Below, piece by piece: positions 1 to 8,982 of a DNA stretch of 52,526 bases (the stretch's first letter is position 1; every line of letters starts with the position of its first letter). Under the pieces are notes generated by a model, which saw only the letters and a list, made by a program, of their open reading frames with translations, was not told where the DNA came from and searched no databases. Position numbers and translations under genes: made by a program. Source of the stretch: CAYJBH01 sp964368815 (GTDB lineage Bacteria; Bacillota; Clostridia; Oscillospirales; Ruminococcaceae); the NCBI GenBank assembly GCA_964368815.1, contig CAYJDA010000016.1, forward strand, positions 1 through 52,526, written 5' to 3'.

Positions 1-326
1 ATACTAATAAATAGTTCAATTTTTTATTTTTATTATGAAAATTATTATAGCATATGGTGGCACAAAAAACAAGTATTTTGCAATTTAATTTATAGCAAAT
101 CAATTAAAGCAGCCTGCCTAATTTCCGCTCGGTAAACTACTTGCTATTCATCGCCGCTTTGTCGGGAACTATGCACATAACAAATTGAGCTAATTATGTA
201 CAAACAGGCAACGCCCAAAATGGGCGACAGTCTACCGACCATCGCCCTAAAATCTATACATCACTCAAAATCAAATTAAAACCGATCTACCCCACCACCA
301 ACCAAACCCCCACCTCAAACCTCCTC
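1..326. other. Intergenic region left of spoIVA, no gene seen
   Basis: I see no convincing reading frame here. It holds a short hairpin at 212-226 (CGCCCA, AAA, TGGGCG) with no T-tract, so it is at best a weak terminator for spoIVA on the minus strand. A good promoter pointing left lies at 44-72, so another minus-strand gene probably begins just outside the window. Confidence 0.5.
44..72 (-). promoter_or_regulatory. Predicted sigma-A-type promoter firing out of the window
   Basis: On the minus strand a -35 TTGTTT (67-72) and a perfect -10 TATAAT (44-49) are separated by exactly 17 bases. It would drive a gene whose start lies left of position 1. Assigned by consensus match only. Confidence 0.55.
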
Positions 327-1586
327 TCACGCCGTCTTATCCCCGCGCAGCCCCCAAAAACATAACTTCTGTTTGATACACTCATTATGTATTGAAGGTG
401 CGCCTGCACGAAGCTTAACTCCGAATCTTCCGGATTGTTTAATAATTTCCGGTTCTTCCAAAACAAGCTCATCTCTGGTAGGCATAACAATTCCGTAACC
501 TGTTGCTTCTACTTCATCAAGAGCATATTTTATTTTTTCATATTCTTTTTTATCCTTTGCAAGTTTAATAATACAGGGCATTAAACTTGCTTCATCCACG
601 ATGTCAAGCCCCGTGGTTTCGCCAAGGATTTTATAGAATATATCATCGTTAAGTGTAAGAGCAACGGTAACGCTACCGGTTCCGAGATTAACGTCCTCCA
701 AGCAGCAATCGTTAACATTTGGATTTTCTAAAATAGTTGCAATGTCGCTTAACTCCTTGATATGTTCCACCTTGTCTGCAAAGGTTAAAACATCCTGATA
801 AACGGACTGTTGTAGCCAGTGCCCTTTATCCAGCATATTTATCCATCTTGGCATATCCACCCTGATTTCCTTTACCGGGAATTCATACAATACCGAGCGG
901 AGTATATCGGCAAACTCTGATTCTCCAAGATCAAGACAGTTTACCGGTTTTACCGTAACACCATACCGCTGTGACAGTCCCTGTGCTAATGTTATTGCCT
1001 GTTCGCTGTAGGGATCGATGGTGTTAAGCAGAACCACAAAAGGTTTTTTTATTTCTAAAAGCTCCTCTATAACTCGCTGTTCCGCTTCCTGATATGCAAC
1101 TCGGGGGATATCTCCTATGGTGCCATCTGTAGTAATAACAAGACCTATTGTAGAGTGGTCTCGTATAACTTTTTTTGTTCCGATTTCGGCAGCTACATCA
1201 AAGGGAATATCTTTTTCGAACCAGGGTGATTTAACCATTCTTGGCTCACCGTTTTCCTCGTGCCCCATTGCCCCTTCAACTACATAGCCCACGCAATCTA
1301 TAAGTCGTGAGTTAAAATGAGTACCGTTTTCAAGCTCGATTGATATGGACTGTTCAGGTATAAACTTAGGCTCGGTGGTCATAATAGTTTTTCCGGTAGC
1401 CGACTGCGGAAGCTCGTCTACAGTGCGATTTCTTAGTGGTATGCTATCAATTTCAGGTAGAATCATTTCCTCCATAAATCTTTTTATAAATGTGCTTTTT
1501 CCGGTTCTTACCGGCCCTACAACCCCAATGTAGATATCTCCGCCGGTTCGCTGTGCTATATCGCTGTAAATATCAAAGTTCTCCAT
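327..1586 (-). CDS. spoIVA: Stage IV sporulation protein A (spore coat ATPase), C-terminally truncated
   Basis: SpoIVA is the ATP-hydrolysing morphogenetic protein that polymerises on the forespore and forms the base of the spore coat. The N-terminus is canonical, with a TGGDIYIGVVGP stretch running into the Walker A motif GPVRTGKST. I chose the ATG at 1586 because it matches the usual family N-terminus and has a GAAAGGAAT ribosome site; an in-frame start at 1610 adds only eight residues. The product is 420 residues, against about 490 in Bacillus subtilis as I recall it. Similarity runs through EEPEIIKQ and APSIH and then changes to an unrelated 19-residue tail, so the last 65-70 residues, thought to matter for polymerisation and anchoring, appear to be missing. 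The DUF3794/LysM coat-type gene lies just upstream on the same strand. Identity is near certain; whether it works is doubtful. Confidence 0.93.
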   Translation of the reverse strand: MENFDIYSDIAQRTGGDIYIGVVGPVRTGKSTFIKRFMEEMILPEIDSIPLRNRTVDELPQSATGKTIMTTEPKFIPEQSISIELENGTHFNSRLIDCVGYVVEGAMGHEENGEPRMVKSPWFEKDIPFDVAAEIGTKKVIRDHSTIGLVITTDGTIGDIPRVAYQEAEQRVIEELLEIKKPFVVLLNTIDPYSEQAITLAQGLSQRYGVTVKPVNCLDLGESEFADILRSVLYEFPVKEIRVDMPRWINMLDKGHWLQQSVYQDVLTFADKVEHIKELSDIATILENPNVNDCCLEDVNLGTGSVTVALTLNDDIFYKILGETTGLDIVDEASLMPCIIKLAKDKKEYEKIKYALDEVEATGYGIVMPTRDELVLEEPEIIKQSGRFGVKLRAGAPSIHNECIKQKLCFWGLRGDKTA

Positions 1587-1654
1587 CTGTGAACCTATTC
1601 CTTTCTGCATGTTTTATGCTTTTTTGTCAAATATATAATGGTTTTTACTAAAGT

Positions 1655-3151
1655 TTAAACCGGCACAATAAGACGTTGTTTAGCTTTAAGTATCTCGTCG
1701 GCTAGGCTGTTATGTGTCATTATTCCCTCGGGTGAAGCACCATATCTTTTAGCAATATCAAAAACTGCTTCACCGGCATCCGCAAAGTAGATACAAAGGG
1801 CTGCGCTTGACTCCTCAACAACAGCATCTGTTAACTCGATGTCCTGCAATATATTGCAGGCAGTTTTCTTACAGACTATTCCATAAACTGATATAGAAAC
1901 TTCTACCGTAGCGTCTTTTCCCGAAAGATTGCAAATAGTGTTTGTTACCGAAGCATTTATGTCGGCAAAGCTGTTTTCATTAACTCCGCTTATGGTAGAA
2001 ATTCTATAGTCACCTACATTATCGAGGCAGTACAGCTCACCTAACTCGTTTTCACATATCAGATGCACCGTTAGCTCTCCCATCAGCTGTGTTCCGGTTT
2101 CGGAGTGCTGAATTTTTATTGCGCCTACCGTTGTGAAGCTATCTACTACCGAAGAAATCTCGCTAAGAATCGGTACCGGAATACTAAGTGTCATGTCGGT
2201 AGATATTTTTTCTCTATCGCTTAAGAGTTCAATATTGCTGTAGCTTGTGACATAATTTGATTCTGCCGAAAAAGCATCTTTAACAACGGTTTTGTTTTGC
2301 TCAAGGTATATTGCAGCAGAAATACCACCGCTTAACGATAAAATATACCCTTCGTTTTCCGACTCCATTATGCTACAACTGTTAACTGTTATACAGGGGC
2401 AGACTATCAGCTCGCCTTCTTCAACTTCCACATCTAGAACCTGATTAATCGGTATTGTTTTTACTTCTTTTATAAAGCTATCCTGTTCTGATATATAGCT
2501 AATTGAAGTTTTCACTTCACCTTTAACTATAATGTGAGCCCCCACCTGCTCTACAGAGTTAATGCTTGCTCCGCTATAGTTATATAAAATACTGCGAGGC
2601 GCTTCAAAAAATTCCACCTCTTGTTCCATCGTAAACTGCTTTTCTACGGTAGAATTGTAGCTGATATAGTTAAGATCGATAAACTTTTGATAAATTGTTT
2701 CGGATTCAATGGCACCCACCACCGGCATCTCATCAAATGTTTTTATGGAGGCGGTCATTCCGTATGAGCCTCTAACGTCAATTCTGCGCTGATTAATTGC
2801 CCTACAGTTAAGGTATTCACACTGCCCGGTAACAGTTATTCGATGTTCACCTACAGCCTCACCTCTGTACTCAAAGTTTTTTGAAAAGGGAAGCTTTTGC
2901 TCTATCTGGCAGATAGCACTGCTGTTTTCCGCTTGATAAAAAACCGATACCTTATGATAGCCTTCTATTAATATTTTGCCGGATATCATGCTTTTTTGAA
3001 ATACCGTATGAACTACTGTGCACTTAATAATTCGAAAAACTTCTGCAACATAGTCCGGAACCAGTATTTCGGTTTCGATTGGAAGCTCGAAATAGCTGTC
3101 GGTCATACCTCGATAAACCGGAATGTTTTTGCTTTGAATTGTAGCATCCAT
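1655..3151 (-). CDS. DUF3794 (SPOCS) and LysM domain protein, spore-coat type
   Basis: The protein has 498 residues. Most of it is made of repeated beta-rich segments typical of DUF3794/SPOCS proteins, with recurring blocks such as IPVYRGMTDSYFELPIE near the N-terminus and similar blocks near residues 170-290 and 320-430. The last 45 or so residues form a LysM-like module (EAVFDIAKRYGASPEGIMTH, ending RLIVPV), which binds glycan or peptidoglycan. Clostridia often carry such a gene beside spoIVA, and here it lies directly upstream of it with 68 bases between them, so a role in coat or cortex assembly in the mother cell is inferred. The ATG follows a clear GGGGGA-type ribosome site. No signal peptide is visible, which fits cytoplasmic action on the forespore surface. 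Family assignment is strong; the exact role is not known to me. Confidence 0.85.
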   Translation of the reverse strand: MDATIQSKNIPVYRGMTDSYFELPIETEILVPDYVAEVFRIIKCTVVHTVFQKSMISGKILIEGYHKVSVFYQAENSSAICQIEQKLPFSKNFEYRGEAVGEHRITVTGQCEYLNCRAINQRRIDVRGSYGMTASIKTFDEMPVVGAIESETIYQKFIDLNYISYNSTVEKQFTMEQEVEFFEAPRSILYNYSGASINSVEQVGAHIIVKGEVKTSISYISEQDSFIKEVKTIPINQVLDVEVEEGELIVCPCITVNSCSIMESENEGYILSLSGGISAAIYLEQNKTVVKDAFSAESNYVTSYSNIELLSDREKISTDMTLSIPVPILSEISSVVDSFTTVGAIKIQHSETGTQLMGELTVHLICENELGELYCLDNVGDYRISTISGVNENSFADINASVTNTICNLSGKDATVEVSISVYGIVCKKTACNILQDIELTDAVVEESSAALCIYFADAGEAVFDIAKRYGASPEGIMTHNSLADEILKAKQRLIVPV

Positions 3152-3216
3152 AATTAATTCCCCCTTGTTGTTTCATAAAATATATACTATCCAAAGGTTA
3201 ATATTATTCATATTGG

Positions 3217-3245
3217 TTGAAATAAGGGCTAAATTGTGATAATAT
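3217..3245 (+). promoter_or_regulatory. Predicted promoter for the membrane histidine kinase
   Basis: A -35 TTGAAA (3217-3222) and a -10 TAATAT (3240-3245) are 17 bases apart and lie 43 bases before the kinase start. Consensus match only. Confidence 0.5.
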
Positions 3246-3287
3246 AAAACATATGTGAGCCATTAAATTAGCCATAAGGAATTATTG

Positions 3288-5312
3288 ATGAGAACTAAGA
3301 ATTTTATCAGGGAATACAGCGAGGTATTGTTAGCGCTTATCTCTATAACACTTATTACCTTTTTGGTTATCGGTGGATTTTCTCGTGATGCACAGTATGG
3401 CAACACCAGAACATATTCGGTTGAAATATCGCAAAACACGGTTGACACCTATGATATATCCTCAAGCGATTTTAATGACAGAGTTTATCAGCTTACCTCT
3501 ACCCATTACTATCCAGAGCTACTTTTAACACCGGAAAATATCGATGAATACGATTATGTCTCCATTAATCCGGATGTTAAACTTGAATACCTTACCCAGA
3601 GGTTTAAAATAAAGGTTCCTCAAACCGGTCAGGCATATAAAATAAATATGGAGGGAGATTTCTATTCTGCGCTTGCATTTGCAAACGGTCAGGTTGTTGA
3701 CAGTAGCGGAATGCCTGCCGATAATTCGGATGAAGTTATAATTGGCAGAACGCCTCTATCCATCTATGCAAGCCCGGATGAAGAGGGTTATATTGATCTG
3801 ATAATACAGCTTGCATCATTTCGTCATAGTAATGAGCAAGCTGAGCCTCTTGTTGCATATGTTTCTTTGGTGAATACCGCTCCCGGCTATGTATTTACTC
3901 CGGTGGGACGTAGTTTTGATGCTGTTCTGGTTGGCATTTATGTGGGGTTTGGAATGCTTACCCTTGCTCTGTTTTTTACCCATATTAACCAGACGGAAAA
4001 TTTATGGCTTGCTGTAGTATGTATGTTCACCGCAATTAACAGCGGAATGGAGGGCGGTACTTTTTCTGAGATTATTCCGATTGCAACTGAAAATTTTGTT
4101 TACTATGCATATTACCTCGGTCAACCGATAATTATGTTCTTTTTTATGATGTATTTCAGCACAGTTTTTTCTGATATTATTCCTAATGCAATGCTGTGGA
4201 TAATGGGAATATTAACTCTGATTTTAATTGCAATTATCAGCCTTACCGACCCAATATTTTTTACCAGCTTAATATCGACATATAGCGTGGTATCACCAAT
4301 AGCATACCTGCTATTCCTTATTCCGTTTTTTATGAAGATGAAAAGCTTCTGGCCGGAACACATAATATCTCTTTTCGGCATGGTTGCTTTGGCATTAGCG
4401 ACGCTTTACGACTTTATTGTTGCCGACAACGTAATAAACAGTGAGTCCTACACATTTACCGATATTGCAATGCTTCTGTTGATAGTTACCCAGCTTATTT
4501 ATCTGTTTATGATGAACAGACGCCGTACCTTAGAGGCTATGGAATACAGCCGAATTGTTAGAGCAGAGAGGGAAACCTTACGCAAGTTAGATATCCTTAA
4601 AACAAGATTTCTCGCTAATATTTCCCACGAACTTAAAACACCGCTTGCGGTTATTTCGGGGTATGCTCAAACCAGCTCAAGAAGTCTTGAACATGGCGGA
4701 ACAATTGCCGAAAACACTAAGAGGATCAGGCTTATTTCGTCTGAGGCAGACAGACTTGCATTAATGGTATCCCAACTACTCGATGTTGCAAAAATTGAGG
4801 AAGAGAAGATGGTGCTTAAGCGCACCCCGACGCAGCTGGATGCCATGATTAAAACAACGCTGGATACCTACTGTCCTGCGCTAAACAAAAACAACAACAG
4901 GGTTATTTTTAACCGGGTATACGACCTTCCCGATGTAAATATCGACGAGGTAAGAATTCGGCAGGTAATTGTTAACCTTATTGCAAATGCTATGCGCCAT
5001 ACAGTTAATGGCGAAATTAGAATTGATATAGAGTTAGAGAATAAACATATAAAGATTGGCATAGCCGACAACGGGCCGGGTATACCAAAAGATTTAATTC
5101 CGGTACTGTTCGAGCGTTACGCAAAAAAAGAATCCGATTCGGGCAATGAGACCGGAACCGGATTAGGACTATTTATCTGCAAGCATATTGTTGAGGCGCA
5201 TGGAGGTAAAATTAATGTTGAAAGTGCGGAAGGAATAGGAACAAGTATATACTTTACCATTCCGACATTGTTCGACGACTCAGAAGATAACGCCCCTGAG
5301 GAGTTGAAATAA
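3288..5312 (+). CDS. Membrane sensor histidine kinase with 7TM-type sensor region
   Basis: An N-terminal membrane anchor (residues 10-30) is followed by an extracellular domain to about residue 205. Six or seven hydrophobic helices then run to about 405, resembling the 7TMR-DISM layout. The cytoplasmic part has a short coiled region, a HisKA domain with the phospho-acceptor histidine at residue 447 (NISHELKTPLA), and an HATPase domain with the N box (NLIANAMRH), the G1 box (DNGPGIP) and the G2 box (GTGLGLFI). I start at the ATG at 3288, with AAGGA seven bases upstream, rather than the TTG one codon earlier. The last 59 bases overlap the end of the convergent response regulator. The signal sensed is unknown. 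It probably pairs with that regulator, although their opposite orientation is unusual for a cognate pair. Confidence 0.9.
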   Translation: MRTKNFIREYSEVLLALISITLITFLVIGGFSRDAQYGNTRTYSVEISQNTVDTYDISSSDFNDRVYQLTSTHYYPELLLTPENIDEYDYVSINPDVKLEYLTQRFKIKVPQTGQAYKINMEGDFYSALAFANGQVVDSSGMPADNSDEVIIGRTPLSIYASPDEEGYIDLIIQLASFRHSNEQAEPLVAYVSLVNTAPGYVFTPVGRSFDAVLVGIYVGFGMLTLALFFTHINQTENLWLAVVCMFTAINSGMEGGTFSEIIPIATENFVYYAYYLGQPIIMFFFMMYFSTVFSDIIPNAMLWIMGILTLILIAIISLTDPIFFTSLISTYSVVSPIAYLLFLIPFFMKMKSFWPEHIISLFGMVALALATLYDFIVADNVINSESYTFTDIAMLLLIVTQLIYLFMMNRRRTLEAMEYSRIVRAERETLRKLDILKTRFLANISHELKTPLAVISGYAQTSSRSLEHGGTIAENTKRIRLISSEADRLALMVSQLLDVAKIEEEKMVLKRTPTQLDAMIKTTLDTYCPALNKNNNRVIFNRVYDLPDVNIDEVRIRQVIVNLIANAMRHTVNGEIRIDIELENKHIKIGIADNGPGIPKDLIPVLFERYAKKESDSGNETGTGLGLFICKHIVEAHGGKINVESAEGIGTSIYFTIPTLFDDSEDNAPEELK

Positions 5313-5943
5313 TCTCAATTGGGCATTCTTCTATATCGGATAATTTTTTTCTCAAAATGGAGATGTATTTTCTTACAATTCCACTGTCTACTCCCTCGCC
5401 CCAAACTTCCTTAAATATCTCGTCACGAGTGAAAGAATGTTCAACGTTGGTTGCAAGAAATGCAAGCAGCTGTGCTTCTTTCTGGGAAAGAGCAATTTCG
5501 TAATCATCGGTAATAACAACGCCACGCATAAGATCAATCTTTAGCGGGTATAAATCCACCGAGCCGGTATAGTTAGACCCGCTTCTTCTTAGTTGCGCTA
5601 AAATATGAGCCGATAAAACATTGTAATCTACCGGTTTTGTTAGATATGCATCACCGCCTTGTTCAATGCCGTTCACAATATCATCAGCCTCGTCAAGGCA
5701 GGTTAAAAATATTACCGGAGCTGCTGAACGTTCTCGAAGTCGGCGGCAGAAGTCAAGGCCGGTACCATCCGGAACCATTACATCCAAAATATATAGGTCG
5801 GGTGTATACTTGGCTGAAACTGCCTCTGCCATTTTTATGCTATCGGCGGGGTAAACCTTGTACCCAAGCTCTTTAAGATGATTACAAAGAGTTTCGCGTA
5901 AAGCCTTTTCATCCTCTAAAACCAAAATAGATTTATTCTGCAT
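5254..5943 (-). CDS. OmpR/PhoB-family response regulator
   Basis: An N-terminal receiver domain has the acidic pair (VLEDEKA), the phosphorylated aspartate in LYILDVMVPDGTG, the threonine in IFLTCLDE and the lysine in AYLTKPVDY. It is followed by a winged-helix DNA-binding domain (EAQLLAFLATN, then TRDEIFKEVWGE and VRKYISILRKKL). I prefer the ATG at 5943, which begins the conserved receiver fold; an in-frame ATG at 5985 would add 14 poorly conserved residues, and neither has a strong ribosome site. The gene is tail-to-tail with the histidine kinase and overlaps it by 59 bases, so the two mRNAs are complementary at their 3' ends. Its target genes cannot be told from the sequence. Confidence 0.9.
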   Translation of the reverse strand: MQNKSILVLEDEKALRETLCNHLKELGYKVYPADSIKMAEAVSAKYTPDLYILDVMVPDGTGLDFCRRLRERSAAPVIFLTCLDEADDIVNGIEQGGDAYLTKPVDYNVLSAHILAQLRRSGSNYTGSVDLYPLKIDLMRGVVITDDYEIALSQKEAQLLAFLATNVEHSFTRDEIFKEVWGEGVDSGIVRKYISILRKKLSDIEECPIEIISTPQGRYLLSRRTMSEW

Positions 5944-6035
5944 TTTTACACCCATGCGTCGCACACACATAAATAGATAAGACATCTACACAATGGGACT
6001 ACGCTTCCCTTTCTGTTTTGTACGTTTTTTTTCAA

Positions 6036-7136
6036 TTACTCCACAACGATATCGATGGACGCACCACGACGTTTGCCGGCAGGTTTTTCTTTAGCAGGCA
6101 AGCTGGCAATATCCTGTTTATCTATGTCGGCACGTTTAGGTGGAGCTTCTATAGAATTGGTCATTCCGGCACGAACTTTCTGTTCCACCTCGGCAAATAT
6201 TTCCGGATTATCCTTAAAGAATTGCTTAGCATTATCACGCCCTTGGCCTAATCTTGTTTCGCCATAAGCAAACCATGCGCCTGCTTTTTGAACAATGTTC
6301 ATCTTAACAGCCATATCTAAAAGCTCACCGTATTTAGATATTCCTTCGCCAAACATAATGTCAAACTCCGCCTCCCTAAAGGGCGGGGACACCTTGTTTT
6401 TTACTACCTTTGCCCTTGTTCTGTTACCGATAAACTCGGTTCCGTTTTTAAGACCCTCTATCCTTCTTACATCTATTCTAACGGAGGAATAATATTTTAG
6501 TGCACGTCCACCACTGGTGACTTCCGGGTTACCATAAACAACCCCAACTTTTTCACGTAGTTGGTTAATGAAAACACATATGGTTGCGGTTTTACCAAGA
6601 ATACCGGTAAGTTTACGAAGCGCCTGACTCATTAGTCTTGCCTGTAAACCTACGTGAGAGTCGCCCATCTCACCCTCTATTTCGGCCCTCGGTACCATTG
6701 CAGCAACGCTATCGATTACAATAATATCTATAGCTCCACTTCTTACCAACGCTTCGGTAATTTCCAATGCCTGCTCGCCTGTGTCCGGTTGAGCAACAAG
6801 GAGTGAATCAATATCTACGCCAAGTGCCTTTGCGTAAACCGGGTCAAGTGCATGCTCAACATCAATAAAGGCCGCTTCGCCGCCTATCTTTTGTGCCTCA
6901 GCAACGCAGTGCAAAGCAAGTGTAGTTTTACCGCTACTTTCAGGGCCGTATATTTCTACTACCCTACCGCGGGGAAGGCCGCCTATACCAAGAGCAGAAT
7001 CAAGACCTATCGAGCCGGTAGAAATTGCATCTACCTGCATTCCGACGCTGTCGCCCAATTTCATGACGGCTCCTTTGCCGTACTGACGCTCAATATGAGC
7101 AATCGCAGTATCCAGTGCTTCTTTCTTACTTGCCAT
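6036..7136 (-). CDS. recA: Recombinase RecA
   Basis: RecA forms the nucleoprotein filament for homologous recombination and stimulates LexA cleavage. The 366-residue product has normal length and starts with the typical segment KKEALDTAIAHIERQYGKG. It contains Walker A (GPESSGKTT), Walker B (IIVIDSVAAM), loop L1 (EGEMGDSHVG) and loop L2 (INQLREKVGVVYGNPEVTSG). The C-terminal tail is basic rather than the acidic tail of E. coli. An AGGAGTG ribosome site precedes the ATG. I looked for a Gram-positive LexA box (GAAC N4 GTTC) just upstream and saw none; the structured repeat array begins about 75 bases upstream of the start. Identity is certain. Confidence 0.98.
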   Translation of the reverse strand: MASKKEALDTAIAHIERQYGKGAVMKLGDSVGMQVDAISTGSIGLDSALGIGGLPRGRVVEIYGPESSGKTTLALHCVAEAQKIGGEAAFIDVEHALDPVYAKALGVDIDSLLVAQPDTGEQALEITEALVRSGAIDIIVIDSVAAMVPRAEIEGEMGDSHVGLQARLMSQALRKLTGILGKTATICVFINQLREKVGVVYGNPEVTSGGRALKYYSSVRIDVRRIEGLKNGTEFIGNRTRAKVVKNKVSPPFREAEFDIMFGEGISKYGELLDMAVKMNIVQKAGAWFAYGETRLGQGRDNAKQFFKDNPEIFAEVEQKVRAGMTNSIEAPPKRADIDKQDIASLPAKEKPAGKRRGASIDIVVE

Positions 7137-7210
7137 AATAATTCACACTCCTTTTTTATATTTAATAATTTTTCAACTTTTTGACCGCAGGTGGTAATAA
7201 CGCAAACATA

Positions 7211-7548
7211 ATACCCTAAGAAATACATCGTGTTTGCACCAAAGGTGCAAAATGCAAAGTTATCTTTGCAAGAGGTATTTCCAATAGTTCCGCCTCAGGC
7301 GGAGATAATGCAGCAACCTCCGAACCTACCACCCTGAGAAATACATCGTGTTTGCACCAAAGGTGCAAAATGCAAAGCTATGCTTTGCAAGAGGTATTTC
7401 CAATAGCTCCGCCTCAGGCGGAGATAATGCAGCAACCTCCGAACCTACCACCCTGAGAAATACATCGTGTTTGCACCAAAGGTGCAAAATGCAAAGCTAT
7501 GCTTTGCAAGAGGTATTTCCAATAGCTCCGCCTCAGGCGGAGATAATG
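7211..7548. repeat. Structured tandem repeat array, type A, three units of about 118-119 bp
   Basis: Three near-identical units begin with GAGAAATAC or AAGAAATAC at about 7219, 7337 and 7456. Each unit contains nested inverted repeats. An outer helix GAAATAC/GTATTTC encloses two hairpins, TTTGCACC-aaa-GGTGCAAA and TGCAAAGC-tat-GCTTTGCA. A separate hairpin CTCCGCC-tca-GGCGGAG follows. The first unit has T where the others have C in the third stem, and the opposite arm loses its matching base, so the hairpin still forms. The third unit runs into the sulfhydrylase gene and provides its last five codons and stop. The array separates recA and the sulfhydrylase. It resembles the array at 16.05-16.39 kb in fold but not in most of its sequence. 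No protein is encoded. Confidence 0.88.
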
Positions 7549-8804
7549 TTGCCAAGCGCCTGTGATAAATCGTCTATTATATCATCTGGATCTTCAAGCC
7601 CTATTGAAAGTCTGACAAGGCCTACCGTAATTCCCGATTTTTTAAGCTGTTCGTCCGTTAATTGACGATGGGTAGTGCTTGCCGGATGCAATATACAGCT
7701 TCTTATATCTGCAACATGAACCTCACGGCTTACAAGTTTTAATGAATCACAAAACAGTTCAATCTGCTCTCTGTTTCCCCTTATGTTCACAGCAAGAACG
7801 CCACTGCAGCCATTCTTTAGATATTTTTGTGCCAACTCATACTGCGAATCCTCCTTGAGTGCCGGATAGCTAACCGATTCTATTACATCATTGCTTTTTA
7901 AATATTCGGCAACCTTTATGGTGTTTTCACAGTACCGTTGCATCCTTACATCCAATGTCTCCAGCCCCATGTTTAACAGGAAGGAAGAGTGAGCCGATGG
8001 ATAACAACCAAAATCTCTCATTAACTGCATGCGTGCTTTTACTATATACGCTGCTGCTCCAAAGTCGCGAGTATAAACAACCCCGTGATAGCTCTCGTCA
8101 GCAGTGCAAAAATCCGGGAATTTGCCGTTGTTCCAATTAAATTTACCACCGTCAACAATAATTCCACCGACCTGCACTGCGTGGCCGTCCATATACTTGC
8201 TGGTTGAGTGGACAACTATATCAGCACCATGCTCGATTGGCTTACAAAGAATAGGGGTAGGAAAGGTGTTATCTACTATAAGCGGTATATTTTTAGAATG
8301 TGCTACTTCGGCGATTTTTTCGATATCAAGAACCTTCAGGGTGGGGTTAGATAACGTTTCGGCAAAGATACATTTCGTATTATCTTTTATAAGCGCAGAA
8401 ATATCCTTAGAATCCATTTCTTGATCAAAGAAAATGCTCTCGATTCCAAACCTTTTTAGAGTAACTGATAAAAGGTTTATACTACCTCCGTATATAGAAG
8501 TAGAGCAAAGAAGGCTGTCGCCCGCAGAGCAAACATTAAGCACTGATAACAAGGTTGCGGACTGACCAGAAGAGGTACACATTGCCGCAACACCGCCCTC
8601 AAGTTCGGCAACTTTTTTTTCTACACAGTCGGTTGTAGGGTTAGAAAATCTTGAGTAAAGATGCGCTGTAGGCATATCAAAAAGACCGGCTATTTCAGCG
8701 GTAGAGTCGAATCTATAGGTAGTACTCTGAACTATCGGAGGTACACCAGGTTCACCATTTTTTGGCGTGTATCCTGAGTGTAGACATGAGGTGGCTTTTT
8801 TCAT
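7533..8804 (-). CDS. metY: O-acetylhomoserine sulfhydrylase (PLP enzyme)
   Basis: This is a Cys/Met-metabolism PLP enzyme of 423 residues. It would join O-acetylhomoserine with sulfide to give homocysteine on the way to methionine. The N-terminus (TSCLHSGYTP, then PPIVQSTTYRFDS) and the long insertion in the C-terminal half are typical of the O-acetylhomoserine branch. The PLP-binding lysine is in VVHSTSKYMDGH, and SSGQSATL is the phosphate-binding loop. The final residues NIISA and the TGA stop lie inside the type A repeat, so the original C-terminus has probably been replaced. It has its own promoter at 8853-8881. A methionine gamma-lyase or cystathionine gamma-synthase is possible but less likely. 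I see no SAM riboswitch or T-box in the short leader. Confidence 0.9.
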   Translation of the reverse strand: MKKATSCLHSGYTPKNGEPGVPPIVQSTTYRFDSTAEIAGLFDMPTAHLYSRFSNPTTDCVEKKVAELEGGVAAMCTSSGQSATLLSVLNVCSAGDSLLCSTSIYGGSINLLSVTLKRFGIESIFFDQEMDSKDISALIKDNTKCIFAETLSNPTLKVLDIEKIAEVAHSKNIPLIVDNTFPTPILCKPIEHGADIVVHSTSKYMDGHAVQVGGIIVDGGKFNWNNGKFPDFCTADESYHGVVYTRDFGAAAYIVKARMQLMRDFGCYPSAHSSFLLNMGLETLDVRMQRYCENTIKVAEYLKSNDVIESVSYPALKEDSQYELAQKYLKNGCSGVLAVNIRGNREQIELFCDSLKLVSREVHVADIRSCILHPASTTHRQLTDEQLKKSGITVGLVRLSIGLEDPDDIIDDLSQALGNIISA

Positions 8805-8852
8805 TCCTTGCTATTCCTTTCTATACATATTTATATTTAAATTATGTAGTTT

Positions 8853-8881
8853 ATTATACCATAAAAACTAATTCAAATCAA
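8853..8881 (-). promoter_or_regulatory. Predicted promoter for the sulfhydrylase gene
   Basis: On the minus strand TTGATT (8876-8881) and TATAAT (8853-8858) are 17 bases apart, about 50 bases before the start codon. It is divergent from the ylxM promoter nearby. Confidence 0.6.
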
Positions 8882-8909
8882 ACACTTTTAAAAATAATCT
8901 TGTCAGCTA

Positions 8910-8938
8910 TTGACAAATTAGCAGCTTTGGTATATAAT
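8910..8938 (+). promoter_or_regulatory. Predicted strong promoter for the ylxM-ffh operon
   Basis: A perfect TTGACA (8910-8915) and a perfect TATAAT (8933-8938) are 17 bases apart, 44 bases before the ylxM start. This is the best consensus promoter in the window and probably drives the translation/SRP gene run. Confidence 0.75.
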
Positions 8939-8982
8939 GTGAAAGTAAATACCTTTACAGCTGTCGCATTTAGGAGGTTTTT

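Noticed and set aside
200..260. Shared element with 46876-46910 (both contain GCGACAGTC near TACCG)
   Set aside because: The match is short and without extended similarity or common structure.
7137..7210. LexA box in front of recA
   Set aside because: No GAAC N4 GTTC-like site is present in the 75 bases before the repeat array.
7211..7548. CRISPR array
   Set aside because: Whole 118-119 bp units repeat without unique spacers, and no cas genes are near. The same holds for 16048-16390.
8805..8852. SAM riboswitch or T-box before the sulfhydrylase gene
   Set aside because: The leader between the promoter and the gene is under 50 bases, too short for either.
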